From Dicyema japonicum (Eukaryota > Dicyemida > Rhombozoa > Dicyemidae), in the NCBI GenBank assembly GCA_011109175.1, contig RDEW01000003.1:558001-622000 (forward strand): a stretch of DNA of 64,000 bases, given 5' to 3'. The translations under genes were made by a program, and so were the position numbers. Of this stretch, positions 45,184 to 55,209 are shown piece after piece. The notes below the pieces were generated by a model. That model was not told the DNA's origin, searched no databases, and saw only the letters and a list, made by a program, of their open reading frames with translations. How positions within the stretch are numbered: position 1 is the first letter of the stretch; the number at the start of each line of letters is the position of its first letter.

Positions 45184-46864
45184 CAGTACGACCCTGCCCC
45201 AATAGAGAAGTGCCCCAAATATAGAGGGTATATATAATTCGTATTTTTAATAACAAAATATGTTGTTTTGATAAAAAAAGGATTTAATTTATTTTATGTG
45301 AAATAATCAGTTATTTTGAACCCAGTATTATACTTATTTCTTAAAATCTTTGAAATTTTTATTCTGAATTCATAGTATTTTTTGAGACCTTCAGGGCAAG
45401 TATTGAATAAAGAATTTCGAGATTATTCATTATTCTTATGAATCTTTTAAACATAACCTTCAATCTCATCATTTCCATTATACAAAGTCACATTATATTC
45501 AATTCCGTTTATTTCAAGATCCATTAACCCTGAAACATGTTTATCAATTAATTCAGATGCTTTTTTGAATTAATTTCGCGTACACATGTTCTCTGTCGTT
45601 TATTTTCTTCTAACAATTGACATCGTTGGGTGGCGTAGTGGTTAGGTGTCGGGCTAAAGTGACTTATGTTACGGGTTCGATTCTCGCTGCTGTTCACCTT
45701 CAATAGGGTCGAATAGTATTCCTTAACATCGTCAAGACATATCATTTCATAAAGAACGTTGTTATAATATGTCTTGAGAGAGTATATGATCCCCATATCA
45801 AAAGGTTGAGAAAGTGCTGTTGTATTTTTAGAAAATTTAAGAATTGATAAGTTTGAATATTCTTGAAATTTTTGGCATTATCCATAAGAATCAAATTTTT
45901 TCTGTTAATTGACCATTTCAAAGTTTTTTTTTGTAACCATTTATCAAAAATATCAATCGCCATCCAAGCATGGCGATTTAAATTTCCCGATAACAAGGGG
46001 CTTTAATTTTTCACCTTCAAGACTGCAGCATATAAGAACTGAAACTCGTTCTTTGCTTTTCGTTTTACCAAAACAATGAAGAGACAAATGATTTACATGA
46101 ATTTTTTTAACAAAAAGAAAAGTTTCGTCGCAGTTAAAATATCCTTTTTTCTCGTATTTATCAAATAAATTGTCGTAATCGTTAAATAATCTTCGATTTT
46201 ATTTCTGTCACATGAGTTCTTTTCACCCGAAATTACTTTGAACAGTAATTCATGGCGCTTTTTAAATCGATCCAACCATCCATTTGATGCTTTGAAATCA
46301 TTGACGTCAAGATTAGCTGCAATTTTTTGCAATAGTTTTGAAGAGAAATCCTGAAACTGAAATACCATCCTCCCTCAAGACTTCGAATACTAATCGATCA
46401 ATTCGAATAGAAAGATCTGATTCAAACTTCTTAGATAGATCAGTTCATCAATGAGTTCATCAAGAATATTTGTGTTTTTGATACCCCTTTTCCGATTTCT
46501 TTTTTAATTCGTGAGACAGTTCCTTTTCCAATATTGTATAATTGACAAATTTTTCTTTTTGACATATTTTCTTTCATTAAAGAATCGGAAATCTTCTGTT
46601 TCAGGTGGCAACTAAGCTTCGCAGGCATGCTTAAAAATATTTTTGATTTAAAAAAAAAAAAATATATATATAAAATTGAAATAATAAATTTTAATATTAT
46701 CGATTGAAAAAGTGCCCCGATAAGCGGGGTTTTGTATTTTAAATTTAGGCTTTCTATTGGTCAAAAAATGTAAAAAATGTAAAAATCATTCAAAATAATA
46801 TTTATTAAAAAAATCGCCCCCAAAACAGAGAAGGCCGGGGTCTTATTGGGGCGGGGTCGTACTG
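45184..46864 (-). mobile_element. Tigger/pogo element 2, 1681 bp, both ends and TA target present
   Basis: Ends CAGTACGACCCTGCCCCAAT (45184) and, on the minus strand from 46864, CAGTACGACCCCGCCCCAAT, each flanked by TA. Transposase on minus strand: N-terminal HTH (KRKICQLYNIGKGTVSRIKK, 46555-46500), CENP-B-type HTH (FKASNGWLDRFKKRHELLFK, 46295-46240), DDE core with LSLHCFGKTKSKER in a shifted frame (about 46085-46050), NRKNLILMDNAKNF (about 45905-45870). Frameshifted; a SINE head is inserted near 45625. Confidence 0.87.
45625..45705 (+). mobile_element. SINE-1 tRNA-like head nested in Tigger 2
   Basis: GGGTGGCGTAGTGGTTAGGT (A box) and GGGTTCGATTCTCGCTGC (B box), 45 nt apart. Only about 80 bp of the SINE remain. 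It interrupts the transposase frame. Confidence 0.75.
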
Positions 46865-46974
46865 TATGCATACAACCACAAGAAATTTTTAGATAAAACC
46901 AAGGTAAATAAATCTCACAATGGGAAACGATTTATTAACAAAAAAGGGATTTAGATAATTAATTTTTTCCAACA

Positions 46975-47296
46975 GGATTGCGTGTGCGTTTCCATTAATA
47001 CGGAAATCCCGATTCGTTATCTTAGCCGCAACGATTTGCGGGTTATTTTTCGGCTCACTAGTTTGCTTCCGATTTCTTTAGAAAGTTTGCAGTGTGGATC
47101 CTACGGCTCTCGGTGTTTCTATGGTCACTGGTATGAATCGGTATCGGTTTATAATGGCCGAGTACTTCTGGATTTTGGCCAATTCTGCTGCGTTGGCCGC
47201 AGATCCAGGTTTCTGACCAGATCTCAGAAGGAGCGAAGTGGAGAAGTTTACACCCCAGACCAATAATTTTTCAGTGATAAGAGATATCTGAAGCAT
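46975..47296 (-). mobile_element. LINE family E C-terminal fragment
   Basis: Minus strand: KIQKYSAIINRYRFIPVTIE followed by TPRAVGSTLQTF (47180-47080), the same terminal signature as 6160-6270, then a basic RKSLRLR...IGISV tail in another frame. It meets a LINE B 3' end at 47297. Confidence 0.65.
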
Positions 47297-47575
47297 GGGT
47301 TATCTGAAGCAGTTGGGAGTATATAAGAAGTTCCATGCCTATCTAAAGTCCACTGTATTAGAGCGGACCCTAGAGAGCTGACACTAGAGTTTAGGAGGCA
47401 GAGCCCGGAGATGCCATATGGGCAGAGGGTTCAATTGGACAAGGCGCTCTCGGAGTTGTTTTAGCAACCAGAATCGAACCTGCCTGAGGAGGCTGGCGAA
47501 CAGGCAGGCGAGGAAAGTTGTTGATTATTAAATATTAATTTTTTACTGTTTATTAAATAAAGTGGGGATTTTAAT
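47297..47575 (+). mobile_element. LINE family B 3' end, close match to 56310-56580
   Basis: From GGTTATCTGAAGCAGTTGGG onward this follows 56317-56560 with only scattered differences, through AGATGCCATATGGGCAGAGG and GCCTGAGGAGGCTGGCGAAC to the ATTAAATAAAGTGGGG tail. A 5'-truncated insertion. One-base indels break the frame. Confidence 0.85.
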
Positions 47576-47877
47576 TTAGAACTAATTTTTCCCTTGATGG
47601 AAAATTATTATAAATGTGGCCTTCCAAATGAGTTTCACACCCCTGTTCTAATCAGAGGCATCTACTGATATTCGAAATCCTGATTCCCTCCAATGCAAAC
47701 AATCTGCGTCAAATACTGTGTGCAAGGAAAGTTTAGTAAGGTTAAGTAGGATTTCCTGGACGAGATGAGTTCAGCTCGAAAGCGACGATGTATGCCGTAT
47801 GGGCGATCATAAAGCCGATCTTAATTTCTGAGCTCGATTATCTTTCCTATCAATCCATTTATGTTGAGTTGAATGAT
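47576..47877. other. Spacer
   Basis: No recognised gene. A frame reading KPILISELDYLSYQSIYVEL (about 47810-47870) is open just before the candidate below and may be part of it. Confidence 0.25.
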
Positions 47878-48143
47878 GGAAAGAGCTCGGATTAGGTTTG
47901 ATGTCTCCAGAGATGATTAAGAACGTTCTTAACAGGCCAGATGAGTATTACAGAGAGTCGTGCCATGAAAGACATTCCTCTTGGTTTGGGGTGAGCAAAT
48001 GATCCTTTCTACTGTGTGACAATTCCACAGTTATGGCCACGGAAAACGGCAAAAACACGCGCTAAAATCATTAAAGGTACCAAATCGAGGTATTCTTACT
48101 AAACTTCCGACTTTCACTAAACGTGTGTCTTTTTTTTAATTTT
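47878..48143 (+). CDS. Unrecognised small gene candidate with 26- and 40-nt introns
   Basis: From MMERARIR, removal of a 26-nt GT-AG segment (about 47899-47924) joins to TFLTGQMSITESRAMKDIPL. Removal of a 40-nt segment (about 47986-48025) joins to GYGHGKRQKHALKSLKVPNR then GILTKLPTFTKR before TAA. The result is basic and protein-like but not a family I know. Part of its last exon is duplicated at 45038. The ATG lies in a frame closed upstream, so it may also be an internal exon. Confidence 0.33.
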
Positions 48144-48198
48144 TATAATTAAAATTAATATTTTATTTTTAAAATTTCCAATTAGTCTCGTTGTGTGA

Positions 48199-48460
48199 AT
48201 GCCAGTTTACAGGCAACCTGTAGGTCAATCTGGGCCAAGTTGTTTCGATAAAATGAAGTATGGGTTTGGAGTCGGTTGCTTAGTTGGGTGCGGTTCGGGA
48301 ATATTATTTGGCTCCTTTTCTGCATTCAGGTTATCTTCTACCTAATATTAGACTCGGGTTGCGTGGAAGGGAGTTAATCGGAATGATAGGGAAGTCTATT
48401 TTTCAGGCAGGGGGAACATTCGGACTCTTTATGGCGATTGGTACCGGGATTCGGTGTTGA
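48199..48460 (+). CDS. ROMO1: ROMO1 (mitochondrial inner-membrane protein; Mgr2 homologue), one 22-nt intron
   Basis: Intron 48330-48351 (22 nt). Spliced length is 79 residues, the same as human ROMO1. The sequence reads [20 protein letters not shown], a glycine-rich helix ([20 protein letters not shown]), then across the splice [16 protein letters not shown] and [18 protein letters not shown] to the stop. Both membrane helices, the GRELIG loop and the C-terminal GIRC are conserved. In other species it associates with the TIM23 translocase and affects reactive oxygen and cristae; that is family knowledge. The intron falls between the two helices. No indels are needed. Confidence 0.96.
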
Positions 48461-48861
48461 CTGTTAGATTTACTGTTTTCTCTCGTTATTTAACGATAAT
48501 AAAATTGTTTACAACCTTGAAGTAACAGTTCTTCCATCTTTCTTAAAGATAATCCGTAATCTCCTAATAATTTGACCAAGGCGAGATTCCAACTTAGAAC
48601 CTTCCATCTTACGACGACTATTTAAAAACAATACAATTGAGGTTTGCAAGCGAATTATGACATAGGTCAAAATGAGATAGGTGCAACTCGAAATGAGAGT
48701 TAAAGGAGATATTCGTAGTCGTAATGAGTGCATAGATTTACGAGAGGTGTATTCCAATCAAAATGAGATACAGAGGTTGAAATGAGGATGACACGTAAAC
48801 ATATTGGAATGGGGTATACAAATTGATGTGAGGCAATGAGAAAATATTGGATATAAAATAA
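48461..48861. other. ROMO1 3' flank with degenerate AAATGAGA repeats
   Basis: TC(A/G)AAATGAGA-like words recur at about 48669, 48691, 48724, 48757 and 48777. Spacing is irregular (20-35 bp). No gene recognised on the + strand. Confidence 0.35.
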
Positions 48862-49105
48862 TCATCTCAGTCTTGAAGACAGACGAATATCCTAACGCAG
48901 CCAAAATCTCAGACAACCTTCTGATTAAAAACTCTAAAGATACATCGCAACGCACACAAGTACGAGCGGAAACCTTGTCCAATGAGGTCGGATACATCGT
49001 CGCTGGACTCGACAACTTTTTTGCCGGTCTTGGATTTCTTAGTTAGTAAGAAACTTTCTTTTTTTCCTTTAACTCAGTGATCCTGGAGTACTAAAATAAA
49101 TGAAT
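48862..49105 (-). CDS. Unrecognised gene candidate, C-terminal exons with 24-26-nt introns
   Basis: On the minus strand, DEDSFIL joins over a 25-nt intron to EKKK, over 26 nt to TGKKVVESSDDVSDLIGQGF RSYL, over 24 nt to VFNQK and over 26 nt to DIRLSSRLR then TGA (48862-48864). Four successive GT-AG segments in the locally typical size range keep one frame. No homologue is recognised. Upstream exons (about 49130-49240) look open but contain an unexplained TAA. Confidence 0.38.
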
Positions 49106-50171
49106 CTTCGTCTTAATAAAGAGGATTCTGTTCGTAATGTAAATTTGAGAATAAATAATCTTTCAGGTCCACATTATTCCTTATGTAAACACGATGATTT
49201 GTCACCTGAGTAAAAGAATGTTGATAAAAACGAGGAAATTGGTTATGAATATTGCTCTCAGATGAGGTCCGACACGAAATTAAATGAGGGCATGGAGATA
49301 TTATTAAGACAGTAAAGATGAAGTGTATAAGAGAATAGCAGGTTTGCGTATGAAAAGCTGTGATCTTCCTTTCCTAATTTGCTGGTTAAAGAAAGATCCA
49401 ATGAGGAGCCTAGTCCTTTGAGTTAAGACTCATGTTATGTCAACTCTCGTAGTTAACTTAAATTTCCATAATAAAAATTAAATAATTTGAGTTATTAACA
49501 TATGAACTCTAATAATAATAATAACACCAGTAACCACGGTTACACAAACTAACTAATCACGTGATTTCAGCACACTAGCAAGACCTCAACTTTACCCGAT
49601 GCTAATCCCTCGACCCCACACAAACACGTATCGGTCGGGTGACTGGATTTTCGCAGTTACGACGGCCAGTTCCATTGTTTATGCGTTTCAAGCCTTCAAG
49701 AGGCATTGGTGGCTGGAACTCTCAAGAATTCCTGCTTTCCATGATTTTGGAGCGTCTTTTCTGGCTAGCCGCAATTTTCAAGACATTTGTCCAAGAGATG
49801 TATGGGTTCCATATACCACATGCTTAAGAAATGCATGATGTGTTGTTTGTATATGGTGCTAAAAACAGTATGATTTCCGTTTTCCAAAAGCCTGTGAGGC
49901 ATTTTAGAATCAGCTTATTCCATGATTCAATGATGATTATATAGGAACTCATTCTAGGTGGTTACTATGATGACTTGCATAGTCGACCTTATTTTCTGTA
50001 TTAAATAATTATCAATTTAGATTATAGATTAATGTCGATGTGCTATTAATTGGCTTCAGAGTAACTACATCCCTTTATCCGTCCACCGACATTAGATCTT
50101 GTTTACTTTAGATATCTCCCTCGGATAAGACATCTTCGTTGACTAATATTGGATCTTATCTATCTTTTTTT
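49106..50171 (+). other. Spacer with one small ORF (49639-49827)
   Basis: The ORF MTGFSQLRRPVPLFM... contains a 24-nt GT-AG segment whose removal keeps the frame and gives RPVPLGIGGWNSQEFLLSMI then LERLFWLAAIFKT. It is unrecognised and could be a small membrane protein. The remainder is AT-rich with no match. Confidence 0.25.
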
Positions 50172-51840
50172 GGTTGAGCTGGTGACGTGACTCTATTGCA
50201 CACATGTCTTTTTCGTGCTTGTCTTCGGGATCTTTCACTATTAGCTCGTTCAATGTAAGAGGATTAAAGTCGGATACTAAAAGAAGAAATTTATGCGTGG
50301 ATCTTGGATCGTACAAGGTAACCGTGGCGTGCTTACAGGAAACGAAAGTAAAAAGCGGACTAGATGAAATCAACAATGATTTCCGCCTGATTCTGCACCC
50401 TTCGAACTGCCCACACTACGGCATGGGATTTGCAATACGAAAAAACTGAACAATCGAATCCACAAAACGTGGAGGGTGAGCGATAGAATGTGCAATTAAA
50501 ATACGATGAAAGGAACAATTACATAATCTCCATTATTAATGTATATGCACCAACTTCGGGGTGAGTATCAATCAATGGAGACGAACTAGACGACTTCTAT
50601 TCCTCCTTGTCCCAAGTATATATATCTTTGGAAACATCGTTCATAATATACATCGCCGGAGATTGGAACGCAAAGGCAGGACGTGGGAGTAGTCACGAAG
50701 AATTCATGGGAAGACATGGAAGAGGGATCAGGAACCAGTCAGGAGAATCGCTTATTGAATTTTGCAATACATTCAAACTATTTCTATACAATACTGCTTT
50801 CAGGCACTCAGCAAGACATAAGACGACATGGAGCTGCTACCGAAAGGACAAATCTGGGACTATCAAGCCTATATATAACTAAATAGATTACATTGTCTGA
50901 AAACAAGCCTACAAGGCACTGCTAACAGATTCACGGAGCTACAGTGGGTCACTAGTAAATAGTGATCACATATTGGTTGTGGCACGTATCCTTTTTCAAA
51001 CGATATTTTGGGGTTTCCAAAGCGGCTCGCATAAATATATCAGAAAAGAAATTCGTAGTGGAACAATTATGCATTGAGGGACCGACTCGGGAAAGCTATC
51101 AAAATACATTCAGAGAAAAGATCCGACAGTGGAATAAAGAAAAAATGCCTGTGGAGCTGTAACAAGACTCCATTGATGCAATAAAGTGCGCGGCCCATTC
51201 AACAGTTGGAGTAAAACCGAAGCATTTCAACGACACTATGACCACGAGCTTGAAGAACTATCCAAATTGCAGAGGAACCTACGTTTGCAGGTTGAAACCT
51301 GTCACGAACGGGCAAAGGAACACACTCTAAGAATCATGCGGAACCAATCCCTTTATAAAATAAAGAAAAGAACGAGGGAAATGAAGGAAAATAAACTTTG
51401 GAATGGCTAAAGAAGTAGAAAGCTAAAAAACGGAGGCTGTTCACCTACTACATAGAGACACGCAGTCATCAAAAATTACAATACATGATCAGTTTGGAAA
51501 GACTATGTTGAACAAAATGAAATTTATCGGCCATTTCCAGTCATTATCAGCTGGCCTTCAATCAAAAATACGGGGAAAACATCAAAAAATTGGATGGTGA
51601 AGCACGAGAACTAAATATTCTGATAACGATTCTGGAAACACAAAAAAAGTGGATACCTCGTTCCATGGAAGACCTCGCATAACTTTGCCAGAGGTTCTGC
51701 ACAAGTACCTGACCAATGTAAGACGAAAGCTAGAAACAGGAGACGATTTGGATACGCTCAGAATAATTGCCAGTAACCGTGGAGCATGTAGGAAGTTAGT
51801 TAAGAGAATTGTGGGAGAAAGAATAATCTGAAGAAAAATA
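50172..51840 (+). mobile_element. LINE family A copy 3, RT deleted
   Basis: 5' block GGTTGAGCTGGTGACGTGAC (50172) and ATG at 50204. Endonuclease: SSFNVRGLKSDTKRRNLC, VACLQETKV, YGMGFAIRKN, IYIAGDWNAKAGRG (50650-50690), FLYNTAFRHSARHKTTW. The linker (51186-51410) is present. Then the sequence jumps from the linker (about 51590) straight to HGRPRITLPEVLHKYL (51660), the C-terminal domain, so the whole RT is absent. Stops also occur. Confidence 0.85.
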
Positions 51841-52478
51841 CGGCACAGGCGGAACCTTAATAAATAAATTACTTTTTTTGTTCTTCGAATGTGCTATTAA
51901 TAATAATAACTATCTTTGACAAGATCTTAAATCAATAATGATAAACTGCTCCATCAATACCAGCAAGGGTTAAAAACACGTGCATTAATATGGTATTCTA
52001 ATCAAATTTCGGAAGTCTTCACAATTGTAGTAATTAAAGTCAAAGAAATCCTTATCAAAGGATAGATTCTTTCATTGATAACCCATCAGAGACATTTTCA
52101 ATGCGATTCGAAATACAGCAAGAAAAATTGGTCGCAAACTTTATGAAAAATCCTACTCTCATAATACCTCACATCCCTTTCTGCCTCCAACAAACCACTT
52201 ATCTTTAAATTATCTTCACTTAAATATCTATATTAAATTAATTGAGGATCTTTATCTTAATAAAAAGATCTTTTTCTTCTAGCAAAAACCCAAAATCTAT
52301 ATCGCCATCTTATTGAGTTCTCGTAGAGTAGATTCATGAGACACTCCGCAATTGTATAGAATTTGATCGGAAACATAAATTTTATAATCACATAAAGTCA
52401 AAATTCACTTAAATCAAATTTATATTTATCCAGTCTTTCAATTTATTAAAAATTTCGTAATTCCCTTCTGACTTGGTC
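51841..52478. other. Spacer
   Basis: LINE A 3' tail, then AT-rich sequence. A + frame at about 52075-52170 reads IRDIFNAIRNTARKIGRKLY, coding-like but unidentified. Confidence 0.25.
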
Positions 52479-53556
52479 TCATAAGGCTATAATCCTGCTG
52501 AGATGGTATAACAAAAAATGCAATAATATGCGAGTAATGAAACTATTAATAATTAAAACAACTGATTCATAGTGGAGGTGAAAATAGTTGTACAAATGTG
52601 TAAAAATGTTGGAAAACAGCAGGGAAATATTAAGGATCATGGCAGTGCTATATCTTAACACAGCAGGAATGACCATAAATGACCAACATGCATGTTGAAC
52701 GAGTGACTAAAACACCATCTAGACAGATTATTTAAAAAGTAACTGATTTTTTGTGTGAATTCTATTTGGGAGAGTGCCTTGTGCTCCAGAATCGATCTAT
52801 AAGTATTTTGTGGTAAAAATTAGCTGCAGGGATGATAGTAAAAACCCAAATGTCCCGAAGAATGCAAGAAAGTCAATTGGGTTGATCGCCTTGACAGAGT
52901 ACTCCTGATAGACGTTGGAGAAGCCGTAATCGACAAATCCAAAAAAACAGAAAATAAGTGCATTAATTTATCTAAATCCTAAATATTAATTTTAAATTAA
53001 TTTTTTTTAGTCTGGTTAACTACCTGAATATTCATACAATAAAATATTCCCACAGATAATGCAACTAGATCCTCCGATTATCAATATCACACATATAAAG
53101 TGAACATGCCTATAGCTGACTCTTATCATGGCAATTGAAACCACAGAGACAGTTACAATTATAAAGGAATTCATCAATTAACTTTCCAAATTCATATTTA
53201 CCTGGATATTTGTGATATTAACGGTTTGATATGATTTGACCACCAGAAAGTTCCCTTCTAAGCGGTAAGTGAGGCGGCAACCAAAACTAACCAGTAATTT
53301 CTCAAATAAATAAAAAGAGACTTTAAAATATCCACTGGTTTGACAAACTATTTTTGAACAGCCAATATGAACAAGTAGAAACTGAAATGATAAAGTAAAG
53401 GAACAGATTTTGTGCTGCGAATAAATATTTGAGAATACTTAGTGGGACTATGAATGAATGCTTTTCTAAGTACTGACTCCTAATGGAAGTACCGAATAAG
53501 GCCAAGGAAATAAACTGAGTTAAAAACAGACTTATTGACGTTTTTTTCGTAATCAT
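52479..53556 (-). pseudogene. SLC35F1/F2-like solute carrier, 5' end removed by Tigger 3
   Basis: Membrane-segment order matches SLC35F proteins: LTQFISLALFGTSIRSQYLE (53520-53460), a second TM, then EGNFLVVKSYQTVNITNIQ, LIDEF, YRHVHFICVILIIGGSSCII, the signature SNVYQEYSVKAINPIDFLAF (52910-52860), FGTFGFLLSSLQLIF, EHKAL, and late PAVLRYSTAMILNISLLFSN (52670-52615). A 28-nt and a 24-nt intron join some blocks; a 20-nt and a 45-nt one are less sure. At least three one-base shifts or stops remain, so it is probably dead. The first exons are missing: the Tigger end starts 4 bp upstream of the apparent ATG. Confidence 0.68.
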
Positions 53557-53559
53557 GTA

Positions 53560-55046
53560 CAGTAAACCCTATTAATCGGAACTTTAATGATCAGAATTTT
53601 TTAATGAGTTAGCAAAGTTTTACAAAGTTTTTTTTTTACAAACGCTTCAAAAAAACCGAAACTTCATAATCCGCAATCCGAAAGACATTTACTAAAAATT
53701 TCGGATTAATTTATTTTTTTATCATACATTCAAATAAATTTAAATTAAATATCTACAATTACCACGTGGTTAGAAAAAGGATAGAAAGTTTCTATTGCAT
53801 GGAAAAGTAATATTTGTGAAATAACAAAAACATAAATAATGAATCTCAGAGAATTATCTTATATTTGTGAAATAAAAATGAACCTTTATTTGGTAAATTC
53901 TACACTTTCAGAAATTCTAAAAAACCGTGAAAATTAAAAGATTTTGAAAATACGATTAACAAGTCAAGACAGCCAAGTGGTAAACATCATTAACTTGATA
54001 ATTCACTTTTCGAATGTATGAAATTAATGGTTTTTAGGAAAAAATCATTTCGCAAGATAAAGTAGTAATGAAAAGATTAAAATCAATGATTTTGAATGTA
54101 GTAAAGGCCACACAGATTTAGAGGAAAATTTAATATTAAACTAAATCTCCTCACAGAGAAGCTAACTGCTTAACATAAGATGAAATTAATTTGAATGGAC
54201 AAAATATGATTCAGTTAAAAATTGACCCTGAAGATTTCTAAATGGGTGAAACTTGATTTTTTTCAATCTTTCCCTTTTAAAACAATTTCATTTAAAAATA
54301 GAAAGGGCATTAATCATCAAAAGTGAGAATCACTATAGCTCTTTGTGCTAATGCAACTGGAACCATTAAAATTAATTTTTTTTATTTACCATAATTAAAG
54401 ACCAGGATTTTTAAAAGATTTTCACTTTGAAAATTATTGTACTATGCAAATAAAAGGGTTTTGAAGACAAGAGAACTTTTTGATGTTTTCATCAGTCTTC
54501 ATAGTGATGAATTAAAATGATACAGTAAAAGTTCTTTTTACTGATCGATAATTTTCTTTTCAATTTTTAAAGAAATTTTTTGAAAATTGAAATTTTATTC
54601 CTTCCAAAAACACAATTGCTCATTTTCAACCATGGATGCAGGCATAATCAAGAACTTTAATCATATTATAGAAAAAAGCTTATTTTGGCTTATATGGAAG
54701 CCCTGATTTGGAAAAAGAATTTTTGTGAATTTACAGAAAACCATCATTATGTTATCACACACGAGTGAAAGAACATAAAATTGTTTTAAAAAGACTGAGG
54801 CAATTGAAAGTCCTGATTAATGTGCTAATAAAGATATAGTGCAAGATCTTGTTTTGAATGGGCATCGAAAGAACTGACATGCTAATGAATCAGAAATAAC
54901 TCAAACAGAAGTGCTCGACGAGAACGAAATCGTCATTCTTTGTGAAATTAAAACACAAAAATTAACTACAATGAAATTAATATATTTATTTTTTTACAAT
55001 CCGAAAGTCATCCAAATTTTTTTTGTTCGGATTAATGAGAATTTAC
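53560..55046 (+). mobile_element. Tigger/pogo element 3
   Basis: Left end CAGTAAACCCTATTAATCGG at 53560 after TA (53558-53559). The right end, GTAAATTCTCATTAATCCGA on the minus strand from 55046, lacks the last CA(G), where a SINE fragment abuts. Inside, + strand: HTDLEENLIL (54110), VRITIALCANATGTIKI (54325-54375), TMDAGIIKNFNHII (54630-54670). The last two are the Tigger V..ALCANATGT and QPMDAGII.NFK motifs. No open frame is left. Confidence 0.8.
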
Positions 55047-55049
55047 GAG

Positions 55050-55205
55050 TGACTTGACGAGTGCCGCCGTCATCAGTGTACTCTCACTGCGGAAATGGAT
55101 TGTCTAGAAAGGACCCACACACAAGAAAAAGAAAATAGAAGTGAAGATCATTTTTTGGTTCTACGATTAGTTAAAATTAACTGTTCTTTACTTAACTGAG
55201 ACAAA
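55050..55205 (+). mobile_element. SINE-1 body, 5'-truncated
   Basis: GACTTGACGAGTGCCGCCG, TCATCAGTGTACTCTCACTG, CACACAAGAAAAAGAAAAT, and AGTTAAAATTAACTGTTCTT at the 3' end. It begins at the Tigger 3 end, so the SINE either inserted there or was joined by deletion. Confidence 0.75.
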
Positions 55206-55209
55206 GCGA

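Noticed and set aside
45625-45705. tRNA gene
   Set aside because: Same SINE head, lying inside a Tigger transposase frame.
49639-49827. 24-nt intron in the small ORF
   Set aside because: The segment is in frame either way and there is no homology, so chance cannot be excluded.
53434-53511. 27-nt and 24-nt in-frame GT-AG segments in the SLC35F-like N-terminal part
   Set aside because: Their removal deletes the conserved GTSIRSQYLE segment and shortens the second membrane helix; lengths fit the family without splicing.
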